The translations under genes were made by a program, and so were the position numbers. Source: Diploscapter coronatus (lineage: Eukaryota > Nematoda > Chromadorea > Rhabditida > Rhabditidae). From it: a DNA stretch of 64,000 nt. Location: NCBI GenBank assembly GCA_964036155.1, contig OZ038422.1, positions 45,593,201 to 45,657,200 on the forward strand. Direction: 5' to 3'. The notes below the pieces were generated by a model. It was not told the DNA's origin, ran no database searches, and was given only the letters and a program-made list of their open reading frames with translations. Below are positions 35,011 through 48,801 of this stretch, one piece after another. The stretch's first letter is position 1. The number at the start of each line of letters is the position of its first letter.

Positions 35011-35485
35011 TTATTTGCTGGAGGTGTACTTGGTGACGGCCTTGGTTCCTTCCGAGACGGCGTGCTTGGCCAACTCACCGGGGAGGATGAGGCGAACAGC
35101 GGTCTGAAATCGAATGTTGATTAACCTGGCCATAGGATTTGTTGAATTTACCTGGATTTCGCGGGACGAGATCGTGGAGCGCTTGTTGTAGTGAGCCAGA
35201 CGAGAGGCCTCAGCGGCGATGCGCTCGAAGACGTCGTTCACGAACGAGTTCATGATGGACATGGCCTTCGAGGAGACACCGGTGTCGGGGTGCACCTGAA
35301 GAGTCGAATTCATTATTTCTGGCATTCAGGACTAGAATCTAGAAACGAACCTGCTTGAGGACACGGTAGATGTAGACGGAGTAGGACTCCTTTCTCTTGT
35401 GTCTGCGCTTCTTGTCGCCGGTGCGGGCGGCTTTCTGGGTCTTGGCGGCCTTCTTGGCTCCCTTGGCGGATGGCTTGGGCGGCAT
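35011..35485 (-). CDS. Core histone H2B
   Basis: Three exons: 35485-35351, 35295-35152 and 35103-35011. The protein starts [15 protein letters not shown] with a Lys-rich tail, then the histone fold ([60 protein letters not shown]) and the H2B C-terminal helix AVTKYTSSK with the ubiquitylated Lys. H2B pairs with H2A in the nucleosome. Two short introns (55 and 48 nt) are unusual for a gene with a histone stem-loop. It shares a bidirectional promoter with H2A. Confidence 0.97.
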
Positions 35486-35721
35486 GGTCAGTTAGGAATG
35501 CGAGTACGACTTGGCTGAAACGAGCAAGTTGTGAGGAGGACTCGATTGGGCCTCCTTTTATACGCGCTCGAAAGTGGGCGTGTCCCTTGCCTCCCCCCGA
35601 CCATGCACTGTCCGGGCTGACTCCACCCCCTTACTCGAATGGGTATAAAAGGCCTCTGCAAGGGAGAAGAGGCTATCGAGTGTTCTCCTCGTGTCTCTAT
35701 TCGCATTCTCCTCTGCTAACA
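35486..35721. promoter_or_regulatory. Bidirectional H2A-H2B promoter
   Basis: A 236-bp gap between two divergent ATGs with a TATA box for each side: CCTTTTATA at 35554-35562 (TATAAAAGG on the minus strand, for H2B) and TATAAAAGG at 35644-35652 (for H2A). The GC-rich centre has ggctgactccacccc, close to cctgactccgcccac upstream of H3 and ctcgactccacccct upstream of H4. Confidence 0.85.
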
Positions 35722-36161
35722 ATGTCTGGACGTGGAAAGGGTGGAAAGGCCAAGTCCGGTGGCAAGGCCAAGTCTCGCTCCTCGAGAGCCGGACTCCAGT
35801 TCCCAGTCGGTCGTCTGCACCGCATGCTCCGCAAGGGCAACTACGCTCAGCGCGTCGGAGCCGGAGCACCGGTTAGTTTCTTTTGCTTTAAATCTTTTTG
35901 ACTTGATTGTGATTTTTCTGATTTCAGGTCTACTTGGCCGCTGTTCTCGAATACCTCGCCGCTGAAGTGCTCGAGTTGGCCGGCAACGCTGCCCGCGACA
36001 ACAAGAAGACCAGAATCAACCCCCGCCACTTGCAGTTGGCCGTCCGCAACGACGAGGAGTTGAACAAGCTCCTGAGCGGAGTCACCATCGCCCAGGGAGG
36101 TGTCCTGCCCAACATCCAGGCCGTCCTCCTCCCCAAGAAGACCGGTGGAGACAAGGAGTAA
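35722..36161 (+). CDS. Core histone H2A
   Basis: Two exons: 35722-35871 and 35928-36161. [18 protein letters not shown], then [40 protein letters not shown], and the acidic-patch helix [20 protein letters not shown]. It ends PKKTGGDKE, without the SQ motif of H2A.X or H2A.Z features, so it is a canonical H2A. The intron splits the codons after GAP (56 nt, gttagt...ttcag). The codons are strongly GC-biased compared with the neighbourhood. Confidence 0.97.
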
Positions 36162-36193
36162 ATTCCAACTCTCGCTCACTAATCTAACCCAAC

Positions 36194-36209
36194 GGCCCTC
36201 TTTAGGGCC
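36194..36209 (+). terminator. Histone 3' stem-loop of H2A
   Basis: GGCCCT CTTT AGGGCC, 33 bases after the stop, within ctaacccaac...acaatc. An AATAAA at about 36268 further down could allow polyadenylation as a second option. Confidence 0.95.
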
Positions 36210-37319
36210 ACAATCAATCAACTTTCATTAAAACTTTGTTGAATTTTCCTTGTTGAACTTTGTTTGAATAAATTATTTCTAAGAAAATAAATCTGTTCTC
36301 CAAGTTCTGAGTGACTATTTTAAATCTGCACAAATTGGATTGAAAAAGCTGAAAATAGGAGTTTCGTGTGAAACTAAAATGATGAGAATAGTCTTGTTGA
36401 ATTTATCATGGATAAAGAATTCATCTTGACCATCGTTTATCGTGATTTTTAGATCGTTTCTGACTTATAATCGACCTGAATTTTAAAAATGAAGGCGTTC
36501 GATCGTAGAAATCTTGATATTCAGAAGCCTAGATTAAAGGGGTTTTTCCAGACAATGAAGAAGATGTTCAACTACTGGATGCACCAAAAGCTTGAAAACA
36601 TTCGCATATTATATTTTCCATTGAAAAATGAAAGGCGAATCATAATTAAAGTATGCTGAAATCTTGGGGTACATACGGTATCTTGAACCTACTTGAACCT
36701 AAACGATGACACGTTTAAAAAAAAATCGAAAATATATGCAAAAGAGAACACCAGCGACTTTTCAAAAATATAAATGTTCTAGGTTTTTGACATACCAAGT
36801 AGAAATTTTGAACTCATTGTCAGAATCTTTGGAAACTATCAAGAGCGTTCGAAGTCAGGATATTTCAAGAACTATGGCGAAAGCTGGACTTATTCGAGTC
36901 ATAGAGACATGGAAAGACTGCTAATTTGAGTTGTTATTCAATTGAAAATGTTCAAATTCTAATCACCGAGCTGTAAGTTACATTCAGAAAATTTCAGAGT
37001 TACGTCCTTTCTGAAGATTCATTGTATGATAAAGCTTGTTGTGTTCTTGTTTCTGAAAATTCCTTCAAAGTTTAGTCGCACAAATCCAATATTCCAGATT
37101 GTTTGTTCTTTTTACCTGATACCGTAATTGTAGAAAATTCCAAATTCTTCTTCCACCGAGCTAATGGCTAAGTCCCATAACTAGTGGTCACAATCGATTT
37201 CCCACTTCTCACAAAACAACATTCAAAACAAATCCAGGCCAGAAGCATGTAGCAGTGGCTATTTTTCTCGAATGCCAGGTCACTTGCTCGAGCCTTTGAG
37301 CATAGTTTTGAATTTTTGT
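36210..37319. other. Spacer between H2A and H3
   Basis: AT-rich, with no gene. The 72-codon frame at 36706-36924 has no support. Confidence 0.5.
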
Positions 37320-37978
<659 letters not shown>

Positions 37979-38021
37979 ATCGCTTCCGAGCGAAGTTCTC
38001 AGACCCTAAATCTAACCCAAC

Positions 38022-38037
38022 GGCCCTCTTTAGGGCC
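38022..38037 (+). terminator. Histone 3' stem-loop of H3
   Basis: GGCCCT CTTT AGGGCC, 44 bases after the stop, in the same ctaacccaac...acaaac context as the other three. Confidence 0.95.
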
Positions 38038-38870
38038 ACAAACATCGAACTATCTGAAATGTGAATAAATGATTTATACTTTGCAAAATGTTCTGCATGC
38101 TGTCAAATGGGGAAAGATTAGAATTGAGCAAAATCATGAGAACCTCAACAAATACTACTTTTAACTAAATCACGATAGAAAGTACCATAATTTGACTATG
38201 TTTGGAAGACATAAATTCAGTGTGCATAATAAACTGAAATCAGAAACAACTATTTGGAGTTTGATTTTGAAGAATTCTGAATCTGTGTCGAAGTCTAAAT
38301 TTTCCAGAGCTCAGAATCTAAATTCGAATTCCGGAGTCAAAATCCTTTAGAAATCACTAAGGTTCATAATTTTCGACATATGAGTCACAATTTTGGACAG
38401 TTCTAATCTGAAATTAGTTGAAGTCACAAATTACAATTTCTCGGAATAAAGTTGATTAACAATTTTGAGTGGCTATTAGATCTCAGCGATAGCGAATTTT
38501 CTACAAATTCAAATGAAAAAGAAATAAGCTAATCTGAAGGTGATTGATCCTTGAAAGATGATTTGTGCGCCAAATTTTACTTGGAATCTTAGCTATCTGA
38601 TTTGGAATTTGAATTTTGCTGTCCAGATTTAGTTGATTTCAGGTGAAAACTGATTAAAACGCACTTTCCAGATGATATGCAAAGACGATAACATACTAAT
38701 TCTGAAATTTTTGAGATTCACGAATGATATTCCTTCCAGGTTGAGCAAAAGGATTTCGTGATTTACTATGCTTTTTCATAATGTTTTTATTATTCAGTTT
38801 GGTCTTATTGATTTGATTCAAGACTTTGTAAATTTCTTTCACTCTCTTGGGCATTTTCCTCTCTCGCTGA
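38038..38870. other. Spacer between H3 and H4
   Basis: AT-rich with no gene. Open frames on the minus strand at 38914-38696 overlap the H4 promoter and are spurious. Confidence 0.5.
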
Positions 38871-39402
<532 letters not shown>

Positions 39403-39449
39403 GTCGACAGAGAAGTCCATCGACGAGCCCTCGACAAATCTAACCCAAC

Positions 39450-39465
39450 GGCCCTCTTTAGGGCC
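39450..39465 (+). terminator. Histone 3' stem-loop of H4
   Basis: GGCCCT CTTT AGGGCC, 48 bases after the stop, in the same flanking context. All four stem-loops are identical. Confidence 0.95.
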
Positions 39466-40377
39466 ACAAATTAGTTCAAAAGCAGCTATCCTCATGATTT
39501 ATTGAATAAAGAATTGGAAGTTGCAATTCAATCGATTTATCACAGCATTGCCAAATATCAATGAATTCAAACGGAATGATTCACAAAGTTTAAAGTGTAG
39601 AATGTCCAGTGCTCAATTTTAAACTGAACGCAAGATTAATGATGAACCGGAAGGAATTTTCTTTTTTTAAATTAAGAGTTAAAGTCATAATTCAACATTT
39701 TCTAATTCTCGGAGTTAGTGTAGAAGGTTTTAGTTTTGATGCACATGGAGTAAAGCTCAAAATTCTATAGATTAACTAGTCAAAATGAGAATAGGTGAAA
39801 CTGGCCATAATTTGAGTTGTTTCTGGAAGTTCAGTCCAACTTTTAGCCAAAACCATTCCCTTAATCTTTGAAATACGGCCAACCTGAGTACAAGCAACTG
39901 GATATTCGTGTGCCAGAAATAAGACGATTTTGAAAATTAAATATATTTGTTTTTAGTTTGATTATCATCTTCTCTTGTTCTGCACACAAATTTGAAATGC
40001 TCTAAGATTTATTTCACAATCAATTGATCGATCTTTGATAGTAACAACATAGAAGTTTTTTACTTTGGTGGATTGTCTTTGGATTTGTATAATACATGCA
40101 TATGGGTCAAAATCAAGGTTTTCATACATTTCAATAATAAATTCTAAAAGTAAATTTATGTAAACTCAACAATAAATAATCATCATTTCTAAGTGAATAT
40201 GTAATCGAACTCCCGGATCATAGTATTAGTTCATTATGACTCCAGTTTTATTCGGAAATATTTTCAACGGTCTCCACATATATCTGAGGTTGAAAAATGG
40301 GTTCATGTATTCGGAAAAATTTTACTTTTGAAATCCTTTATTTGCAAGAAGTGCTTCCCAAATGTGTGCATCATAGA
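39466..40377. other. Spacer between H4 and duplication copy B
   Basis: AT-rich with no open frame of note. No histone H1 gene is seen here or elsewhere in the window. Confidence 0.5.
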
Positions 40378-42310
40378 AAATTTGTGATTGATTAATCTTG
40401 TCCATATCAAATCATTTTATATCACTCATTATTTGGCATAGCTTTAGTGTTGATATAAGTTAATGCATTCGATGGGTTATGATTTTCATCCTATTCAACC
40501 AAATGTTATTAAAAATAAAAGTTTCGTAGCATTATTTAAAAGTACATCCCTATTCGATTTTTGTTCATAGTTTCAATTATATTGCTAACTTTCGAACTCT
40601 ATCTGAAATTAATCGCTGCATTCACAGTAAACGATAAAAATATTGTTCGTCCGAATTTTATTCAATGATAACACTTCAATGTCAAACAAGAAGGGGCTTA
40701 GTTTATACTGATAAGAATGCTTATTCGAATCATTTGACTGCTAAGGACAATAAAAAAAGTTTATCATTCAAATGTCAAAGAAGTAACCGTGACTCATCAA
40801 TTAGCATAAATCTGCGATTCTTTTATTTATAGCTATGATAACTTTTCATGGATGACAAAAGGTATTTTCAAAATGACAAAGCAAATTAGGTTGTAATGGA
40901 TTTTATAAAATAAAAAAAAAAACTAGAGAATTTCGATTAACCAAATTTCTATATATATTTGAAATTCCAATGAAATCATTCTGCAAATTAATTGACTCCA
41001 CTTTTTCTAGCCAATGCAAATAAATAAATGCATTTTTTTTGAAAAATATGAAAATTAGATATGGAAGTCACATTTCAACGAAATCATTTCTGATGACTAA
41101 GCGACATATTTTGTCAGATTCATGAACTATTCAATACTAAAATCTTTTCCATTATTTCACACTCCCCGCATAGAACTCGTTTGAACGGACAATCGGGCAA
41201 TGGAACATTGATCTCAACTTTGTAAACACGTCGTCCGGTTATTAATTTTCGTGCAGAAATAGTTCATCAGTGCAATTCCCTGATAAGGCCTCTCGTTGGT
41301 CTCTTTCTATCAAACAAACTGATTTCAATTTTCCTTCACCTGCTGTTTCTCTTATTCCCTTCTTCACCAGATTCATAAAGTTCTTTAACATTTTTCCTTT
41401 AAAAAATAAGCTTATTTTATTCCGTTATAAAATTTAGAAAATATACTTTACAATTGTTCTATTTTGTAGAAATATAGAATATCGTGACAATTTGAATAGG
41501 AAAGTTCCGTAAAGTTATTTGAAAGTAACACATTTTGAATTATTATATAGAAGAACAATATTGTAAGCGATCCTGGATTTTCAAATTTGATTGATGATGA
41601 GATGTTGTGGTCAGTTTCCTAAATTAGTTATTATTTTAAATGTCCCGTTTCATGATCATCATTTTATAATTTGTGTGCTTAAAAATGAAACTTGCTGCTG
41701 GGCAAACAATATTTGTGTTCTTAACTAGAATCCCCAAACTTCGCTCCCTTGCAAAAATGCGTTTTTGGTAAAAGCGTGATGGTTTGAGTGCAAAAATTTG
41801 AAAAGGAAGTACCTTTCAAACCCAAAATGACTAAAAAAAACTCAGTTTAGACTGACGAAAATTCAGATAAAATGGCTATATGCAAAAAATCAGCGCAAAA
41901 TTTTTGCCTACAAACTGAATTTGTACAGTGAAAATGCGTTCATTTCGAAAGTCACAATTTTGCGCTTTTTTCGATCAAATTTGAAAAATTTATTTTTTCT
42001 TCACAAAAGTCTTATTCACATCTCAGACAACCTTTCCTTATAAAAATTTCGCCCCGAACATCAATTGCCCACATCAGCTTGGGAATTAGACTCTTATCAT
42101 CGAGTTGTTAGAGGGCAGCAAGAACGAAAAATAATCGTTCATCAGAAATTTTCACTTTTCGATCATTTTATCGCTAGTTCTGCCCTTCACTTCTCCCTTT
42201 TGCCTTTCCGTTTCTGCTCTCTCTTCCCTTGTGATGTTCTCTCACTTCCACACACTCATACAACCATCTGTGCCTGTTTCTCTATATTTATTGGTATCAT
42301 TTATCAATTT
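40378..42310 (+). repeat. Segmental duplication, copy B (5' non-coding part)
   Basis: Collinear with 22905-23449 and 26628-27425. Between the two matching parts it has about 340 bp (40917-41257) where copy A instead has 3.2 kb of inserted elements. It lies immediately upstream of the second coiled-coil gene, just as copy A lies upstream of the first. Confidence 0.85.
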
Positions 42311-42469
42311 TGAAAATTTTCGATTACTTCAAATTATTTTAAACAAAATATTCTTCTAATTTTTATTTATTAATTTCGATAAATAACTTTATTTCTAAAA
42401 AAACATGTGTGGATATTCTCAAGTATTAAACAAAAATATCCAAATTTAGGAATACGAATCTAACGAACA

Positions 42470-45400
42470 ATGGCTGATCCTGATAGTCAATTGAATGTTT
42501 CAAATTGGGTATTATACTATCTTTTATCATAAAATAGATTGAACCACATTATTTTAGTCCGGCAGCGAAGTAAGAGATTATATAGATGAACCCTCTTTGA
42601 TAAATGACGATGTCTTCGATGCAACTGAGGCTAGGAACGACGGTATTATCAACGATAGGAACAATGCTGTCGACAATAAAATCAACACTGACAATCACAG
42701 TGTTATTAATCCACGTCTATTTCTGGCTGGAGATCAAGTTCATGAAGTAAGGTTGTTACCCAAATATTTCATATTTTGACTACACATGCACTTTGTTGTT
42801 TATCACTCCTCCCCTCTACTATCTTTTTTGCGCAGGGTTTCACAGCGAAAAGCGTCGTTTTGGCCTAAATCCAAGAAAAAATGGAAAACAAGCGGTTTTG
42901 TCGAGTTTCTTCACTAAAATGGTTATACAAATCTTAGACAACACAGATGATACGATACGAGACGTGACAAAACACAACACGGACAGAAAGCTCAAAAATT
43001 GAAGAAAAAAATGTACACAAAAATTGCAAACTAGCGATATTGGCCTGACAACTGAAACTCCACACAAATCAAAGCCAAAATGCCCAAAAAATTGCGAAAA
43101 TGATCTTAGAAGTGAAAAATGAAGAAAAAAACAATAAGATTATCGAGAATTACAACCTGATTTTTAATTTGGTCTGTCCAAATGTGAGCTGCTGGGACCT
43201 CTGTAGGCGGTCTGAATAGTCAGACAACGATTAGGGAGACACGACGGAACACAGAAAACAAAGAAAATGGAAAATGTGACAAAATCACAAGAAAGGAAAA
43301 AAATCCAGCGAAGGAATAAATACAGTAACCGCTTTTTCGAAAAATTACATCATGCCCATTGCCTCTCTGCCCCTTACATTCATTTTACGCGCGCAATAGT
43401 GGAATAAACGACGCGTAGTGATATGTAATTTATGCACAATATTAGGTACTCAATAACCTTGAAAGAAAGGAAATGGCTGTGATGGCACCTGCAGCAGACA
43501 ACCAACTCTCTGTATCACAATCGAGCATTCAACAACCTGATTCAATAGATGGTAGAAATTATCGATGCATAACTTATGTATTCATCAAAAAATAATTATC
43601 AATTATAAAATATCATAGTTTAAAGAATTCTATTCTGTAAACAAACTTTAAAATATAGTTTATTATATGGACTAAAAGATAGTAGTCCAATCAATATTAA
43701 TCATAATATAATCTAATTTAGATGGCATCGATTGGAACAATTCATGCAGACAACTACCATCAGAGTTGATCTGTTATGTACATGACATTTTCAAGACAAA
43801 TCCTGAACATTTGATGGATGTCGGTGGACGTGAAACCGATCTACTTCAAGATGAAATTAACCGACTTCGATGTCCGGATCTTCCAGGACATGAAGTTCCA
43901 AACACTCGTAATTCTACGATGGCTACGCAGAACGCTATTCTGCATCCAGGGACTAATAAATTTCATAACTGGATTCTGGAGGAACTTACCACTTTTCTGC
44001 AACAGCGCGAGTTTCTACCACCTGGTGGAAGTAAGTGCATTCTTAAACAATAGCTAAGCAAGAACCTATTATAATACAAATTTAGAGAGATTGGGTGGCT
44101 CCAGAGAATACAGGAAGACACGTAATGAGCGAACTAGCAACCCTAGCGAGGAGCATGTATGCCAAAATAAATAAACACTGAAAATTTATTCTATTTTATT
44201 TTTAGAAAAGGAAGATCCGTCAAGAAAGTATTGGATCGTATAAAAAAAGAAACGAAGATGAAAAAAAACAATTAGATGAATGCAAATCACAGCTAGAGGT
44301 GACCTTGTTTTGTTGCGAAATAATTTTAGTCTATAGAATATAGTTGTAAAAAATCCTTATGCAAAGATAGTTGGAAAAAAGTTAGAATTGGATTTTTAGG
44401 AAATTCACATTCTGAATTCTTATTGGATATTTGACGAATGTCATCTAAATATTATTTACATGAAAAATTATTCAAAATATTTCAGGCAATGATTAAATCT
44501 CAACTTCATGAAAATAACGAACGAAGCGACAATCGTCCAAATCCAGATGACATGGAGGATGAAGCAAAGTACCAACAAAAATTGGTGAGTTGTAATAACC
44601 ATGATCAGAGTTTAGTCGTTTGATTGCCACATTGAACATTTTTATGCGACTTGCTTGTAGCTAAAAGTTTAATTAAACAATATTTGTGCAAGAGAAAGTC
44701 ATAAATCAGCCAAATTAAGTAGGGCATAAAAACGATTTTGTATAATTTTAGGACAAAATTGAATTCGAACAAATTTTGCTGAAAACAAGAAAGAATGGAT
44801 GGCAGACAGAAAAGGTAATTTTATTTAACCTATCTACAGTTAGATTTATATTTTATCCATATTTTCTTAAATGATAAACATATTAACACAAGTAAATAGG
44901 CATAGCTCTAGCAGTAGTTGTATAATATCGTAATTTTAGAAGAAAATTGATTTCGGCTCGTTCGACATGGGTGCCATTGACGAAGTCATTCAAAAAATTA
45001 ATACAGAGCATGGTGAAGAATGGGATTGGCCGGACGACTTCAAGAAATATATCGATATGGTCAAAGAAAGGGTTGATCTGCAAAATCTTCTCCTCCGCAA
45101 TGGTTTTCGCAGTTTACCATTAATGGAAGACATGATAATGGTGCATGCCCTGGATAAATTGGTATGAATAAGCTAGATATATCTAGAGGGCGCAAGTGGT
45201 TTTTAAAACATGATGCATGAATGATGAAACTTATTCCATAAGAAAGCCCAATTTTAGATTCTGATACTTTTTAGTGTTTTTGAAATTAATAATTCCATGA
45301 AAAGTTGTGACGTCTTCCGAATTTCCACTTTTGCTAACATTTTTTTCGTCAGTTGAATTTTTGTTCAGGATTTGGTTGCATCCAAACGACTAAAAATATT

Positions 45401-46011
45401 CAAAATCGTTATTTTTCTCATCATTTCTCGTTCATTGAAGAAACAGCAGTAATGAATGAAAACTGTTTCAATTACTCGTTTTGGGTTTGAATAATGTATA
45501 AAAATTTCCATTTTACAACGGGAAAACACAAAATCGGTGCGACAGGGTCCCCTTATGTATGATTCTTGTCTAAAAATTACCGCAAAGCTTCAATCCATCA
45601 TAAACCGTTTGAAAATTTAATGAAAACTGTCAAAAATTACGATTTTATTGACTTTTTGATAATTTTTGGCAGGTCCTGTCGCGAATCAGTCGGGTGCCAA
45701 GAAAATAAGGTTGCTCACTCATTAGTCAGTTGCATTGTTGAAAAGAAATTCCCCCTTGAAACTGCTTTATAGTTGAGATAAACCTAGGTGACGAAAAATC
45801 TTTATAAAGTTCGCTTCAAAAATTTGACTACACTTGTGCCCTCTAAATATATAGTATATTTAATTTTTGAATATTTTAGTATAAAAAGGAGGAGAATCGT
45901 TTCCATGGCCAGAAGTCTCGAACAAAAAAAGATTTGGAAAGAGTGAAGAAAATAAATGATGTCAAGACACTGAAATCCCAATGTGAACAATCTACCTCTT
46001 CTCGAATTTAA
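42470..46011 (+). CDS. Fast-evolving coiled-coil/basic protein, family member 2
   Basis: Ten exons: 42470-42508, 42558-42746, 43446-43551, 43722-44030, 44086-44156, 44206-44298, 44486-44584, 44752-44814, 44940-45161 and 45880-46011. All phases close, giving 440 residues. Like the paralogue at 28173 it has an acceptor just before the ATG, an acidic Asn-rich N-terminus, one exon with the shared block (GIDWNNSCRQLPSE, LPGHEVPNT, ending FLPPGG), a basic exon ending in xxEH at the same splice position, and charged coiled coil after it. The last exon (YKKEENRFHGQKSRTKKDLE) aligns with YKLEVDKLYARKHRKNKALE of the paralogue. Only one copy of exon 4 is present. A MITE fills the last intron. Function unknown. 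Confidence 0.72.
45186..45843. mobile_element. TA-flanked MITE, 658 bp, in the last intron of the coiled-coil gene
   Basis: Ends GAGGGCGCAAGTG and CACTTGTGCCCTC, each next to TA (45184-45185 and 45844-45845). No transposase; the 68-codon frame inside (45566-45772) has no support. Tc1/mariner-type mobilisation is likely. Confidence 0.75.
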
Positions 46012-46560
46012 ACAGGTTAATAACTCAATAGTATCTCCATTACGTATAAAATAGCATATCCTAGTCAGTAGCTTTTCTGTGATCATTAGATGATGATATT
46101 TTCTGGTTATTAGAATTCGAAGTTGATTGTTTAAAATGTTATATAATGTTATTATTGGAAAATGATTTAAGAAAGGTTTCCTGTAAAATTCGCCAGATTT
46201 TAGAGCTAGGGAGTATAGGGAAAGAAGTGGTGAATTTTACAGGAGGCCTTTAAAAACATTTTAATTTATCATGCCGTCGAAGGCAAGTAGCGCGCGGAGA
46301 TTGTATTTATATTTGTTAATGTTCCCGGTGGCCATTTATATACTTGCCATTTCATGATATCCAATACTCAATACTTGTTTTGGGTCCTTGTATATTGCAC
46401 TTTCAGGGTGAAATAAAGAATGTTGCTCAATACCTTTTTAAAGATCATTTCGATTTTATGTTAAAAGTATAAAAAGATATTTGCGAGAAAACTTTATTTA
46501 CGCTAAAAATTTAATGTAATCAAATAATATTCGTTTTTAAAAGTTTGCATTGTATTCGAT
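46012..46560. other. Short convergent spacer
   Basis: Contains a compact inverted repeat at 46180-46243 (cctgtaaaattcgcca with tggtgaattttacagg) and a likely AATAAA for the upstream gene near 46410. No gene. Confidence 0.6.
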
Positions 46561-47699
46561 TTAATTGATCATAGGAAGAGGAGTCGTTTCAGTGATCGAC
46601 TTGACTTTGGACATTTTGATGTATTGGTCGACCAAACCGATATCCTTCGCCTTCTTCTGCAAATGAGTTTTTGATAAACTTTCATCGATAATTGACAGCT
46701 TACGTAAATCTTGAGATATGCGTCGAGGATCTGCAGCGAATCTTCTAGTTCTAATCCAGCAGTAAAGGCCCCGATCTAATAAAAAGGAGGGATTAGAGAT
46801 ATCTGAGAAACGAAGAAAATCTAACCGATTTATCCTGCTCTTCCTCAGAACTCAGGACGAATGGAATGAAATTTTTAGTCAAATTTTCCATATCAGCGAA
46901 AAACTTTTGTGCCTAAATGTCTAATGATAAATGATACATCTTCCTTCCCACCCTCGGGCTCAATTTTGGCTGGATTTCATTATCGAAATAGAGCAGCATT
47001 TCAGTCATTTGTTTCAGGAACTTCTTGATCGACTCCTGGAATTCTCTGAGTTATCAAGAAATTCGAGGTTGGACGAAACCCTGTCCTCGGGCGAAAAATC
47101 TCCAATTCCAGGAATTGTGGAAATCGCTTCGAACTTCTCTTCGGCCTTCATCTTTCTATCGAGCATTATTTCCATGATCTAAATGTTCAACAATTTTATT
47201 CAATAATTTTCTCTATGAAAATTTATCAACCCATCAGATTTTGGGATTGGTAATTAGCGATTTTATCATGGAGTTTAGATGTAATTCCAGGAGGTGCGAG
47301 CGCGAATTCAAATAAATTTCTCATCTGCCATAACTGAGAATCAAACAGTAATTATGATGAACATGTTTCCCCTTTTTTCTAATTCGTATATCATCCCAGT
47401 TGCAAATTTTAATTTATGAAAAACTTTCCAAAATTCCATAAGAATAAAAAATCTACCTTATTGACTCTTTCTTTTTGCTCAGGAGTCAAGTTCTCGACCA
47501 GAAGGCGATAGATAACCATTTTCGTTTTCATTCCTTTAACTAAATATACAATATTTAAAAATTAGAAGAAATTCTGTTCATTTTCTAATAAAATAACGAA
47601 ATGCAACTTGCATTCGACATTTCCCGTTTCTGTTGGTCTGCCAGAGATATTGACGAATAGGGAGCAGCCGATGAAAAGCAGCGCAAGCAATCGAAACAT
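46561..47699 (-). CDS. Small secreted helical protein (possibly DUF148/SXP-RAL-2-like)
   Basis: Seven exons: 47699-47612, 47539-47457, 47178-47080, 47035-46952, 46912-46826, 46775-46704 and 46656-46561. All phases close only if intron 1 uses a GC donor (gcaagt at 47611), giving 202 residues. Signal peptide: MFRLLALLFIGCSLFVNISG. The mature part is made of amphipathic, Lys/Glu-rich helices (RLLVENLTPEQKERVNKIME, RESIKKFLKQMTEMLLYF, ENLTKNFIPFVLSSEEEQ). The NLTPEQKERV motif recalls secreted nematode families such as FAR or DUF148, but no diagnostic residue settles it. No ER retention signal, so probably exported to the body cavity, gut lumen or cuticle. Confidence 0.7.
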
Positions 47700-48801
47700 T
47701 TTCTGAAATCGAAATAAAGGATTTAGAACTTTAAAATAAATCCTAAAGTCGAGGGCTCGGAAGTAAAACTTGACCTCAACTCTGTTGCTGCATGTTGCCT
47801 TTATATCCCTCGATCTGACTCATCCGAACGCATTTTGTTATGAACAACTGACTGATTTATTGTTTCCATTACTCGAAAGCATATCTTCGGTTGGTTTCTG
47901 TGTAATGCTCTAAAATGAAAGTAGAATGCTTGAACTTTGAAAGAATTATGTGAGGGCAGGAAACTCGTCAAGGCATAATCAGGTGATCTTCAACAAAATG
48001 TAACAAAATATGTGGAAGATATTTATTACAACAAAATCATTATGGCAATCTAAATTTCAAGTCAACGAAATTTGGGTTCTAACACATTTTATTGAATTAG
48101 TAGAATGTCAGGTCAAATAATTTTTACCATAGTATTAGATGCTAGAAGCTTGGCAAGAGGATAAATAAACACAAACTATAACTTCGATATAATCAAGTCA
48201 CAAGCAGAATTTATCCGGACTCAAGAAGAACTCCGATTCTGGAAAAAATTTATACTTAATTCCTACCCAAAAAAATTCAAATCTTACACCAGTCAGCTCT
48301 GGTATAAATAGTCTCAAAATATAAAATCTCATATATATCTTTTCTTGACAGAGTGACAATATAGTCCTCAAAGTAGATTATTTCTGAAATAAAAATAATG
48401 CAAATGCTTGAAAGGAATCATGAAACGCGCAAAATATATAGAAATACATGTGATCTCATTGTAATTTAAAATTATCGCTATTTTCTGTTGGATAAAGTTG
48501 TGAAATATATTTTGATAGTCCACATTCTTTTTGTGAACGGCCGTTTCAATTTTTTGCAACTTTCATCATATTAGCGGTAAATGGTCTTTTTCTATACGAG
48601 ATTTTGCATGCTTCTCGACTCTCAACTCGACAATAACAGATACAAATATGGTTTCATTCGATTGTACGACATTTATAATCTCACTCAAGTTGTTCAATTT
48701 ATCTCCTTCTATTTTTGTGACTAATGAAGATAAAGTATCAGTTCAATATATTTATTTGAATAAAATCCACATGGATTAATCGAGGTATTGAGAGATTTGT
48801 A
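47700..48801. other. Intergenic, nothing recognisable
   Basis: AT-rich promoter-side region of the secreted-protein gene and 3' side of the receptor gene. No supported open frame. Confidence 0.45.

Noticed and set aside
35488..36221. Long open frames antisense to H2A/H2B and in their other frames
   Set aside because: Shadows of GC-rich histone coding sequence and promoter; the histone reading frames are unambiguous.
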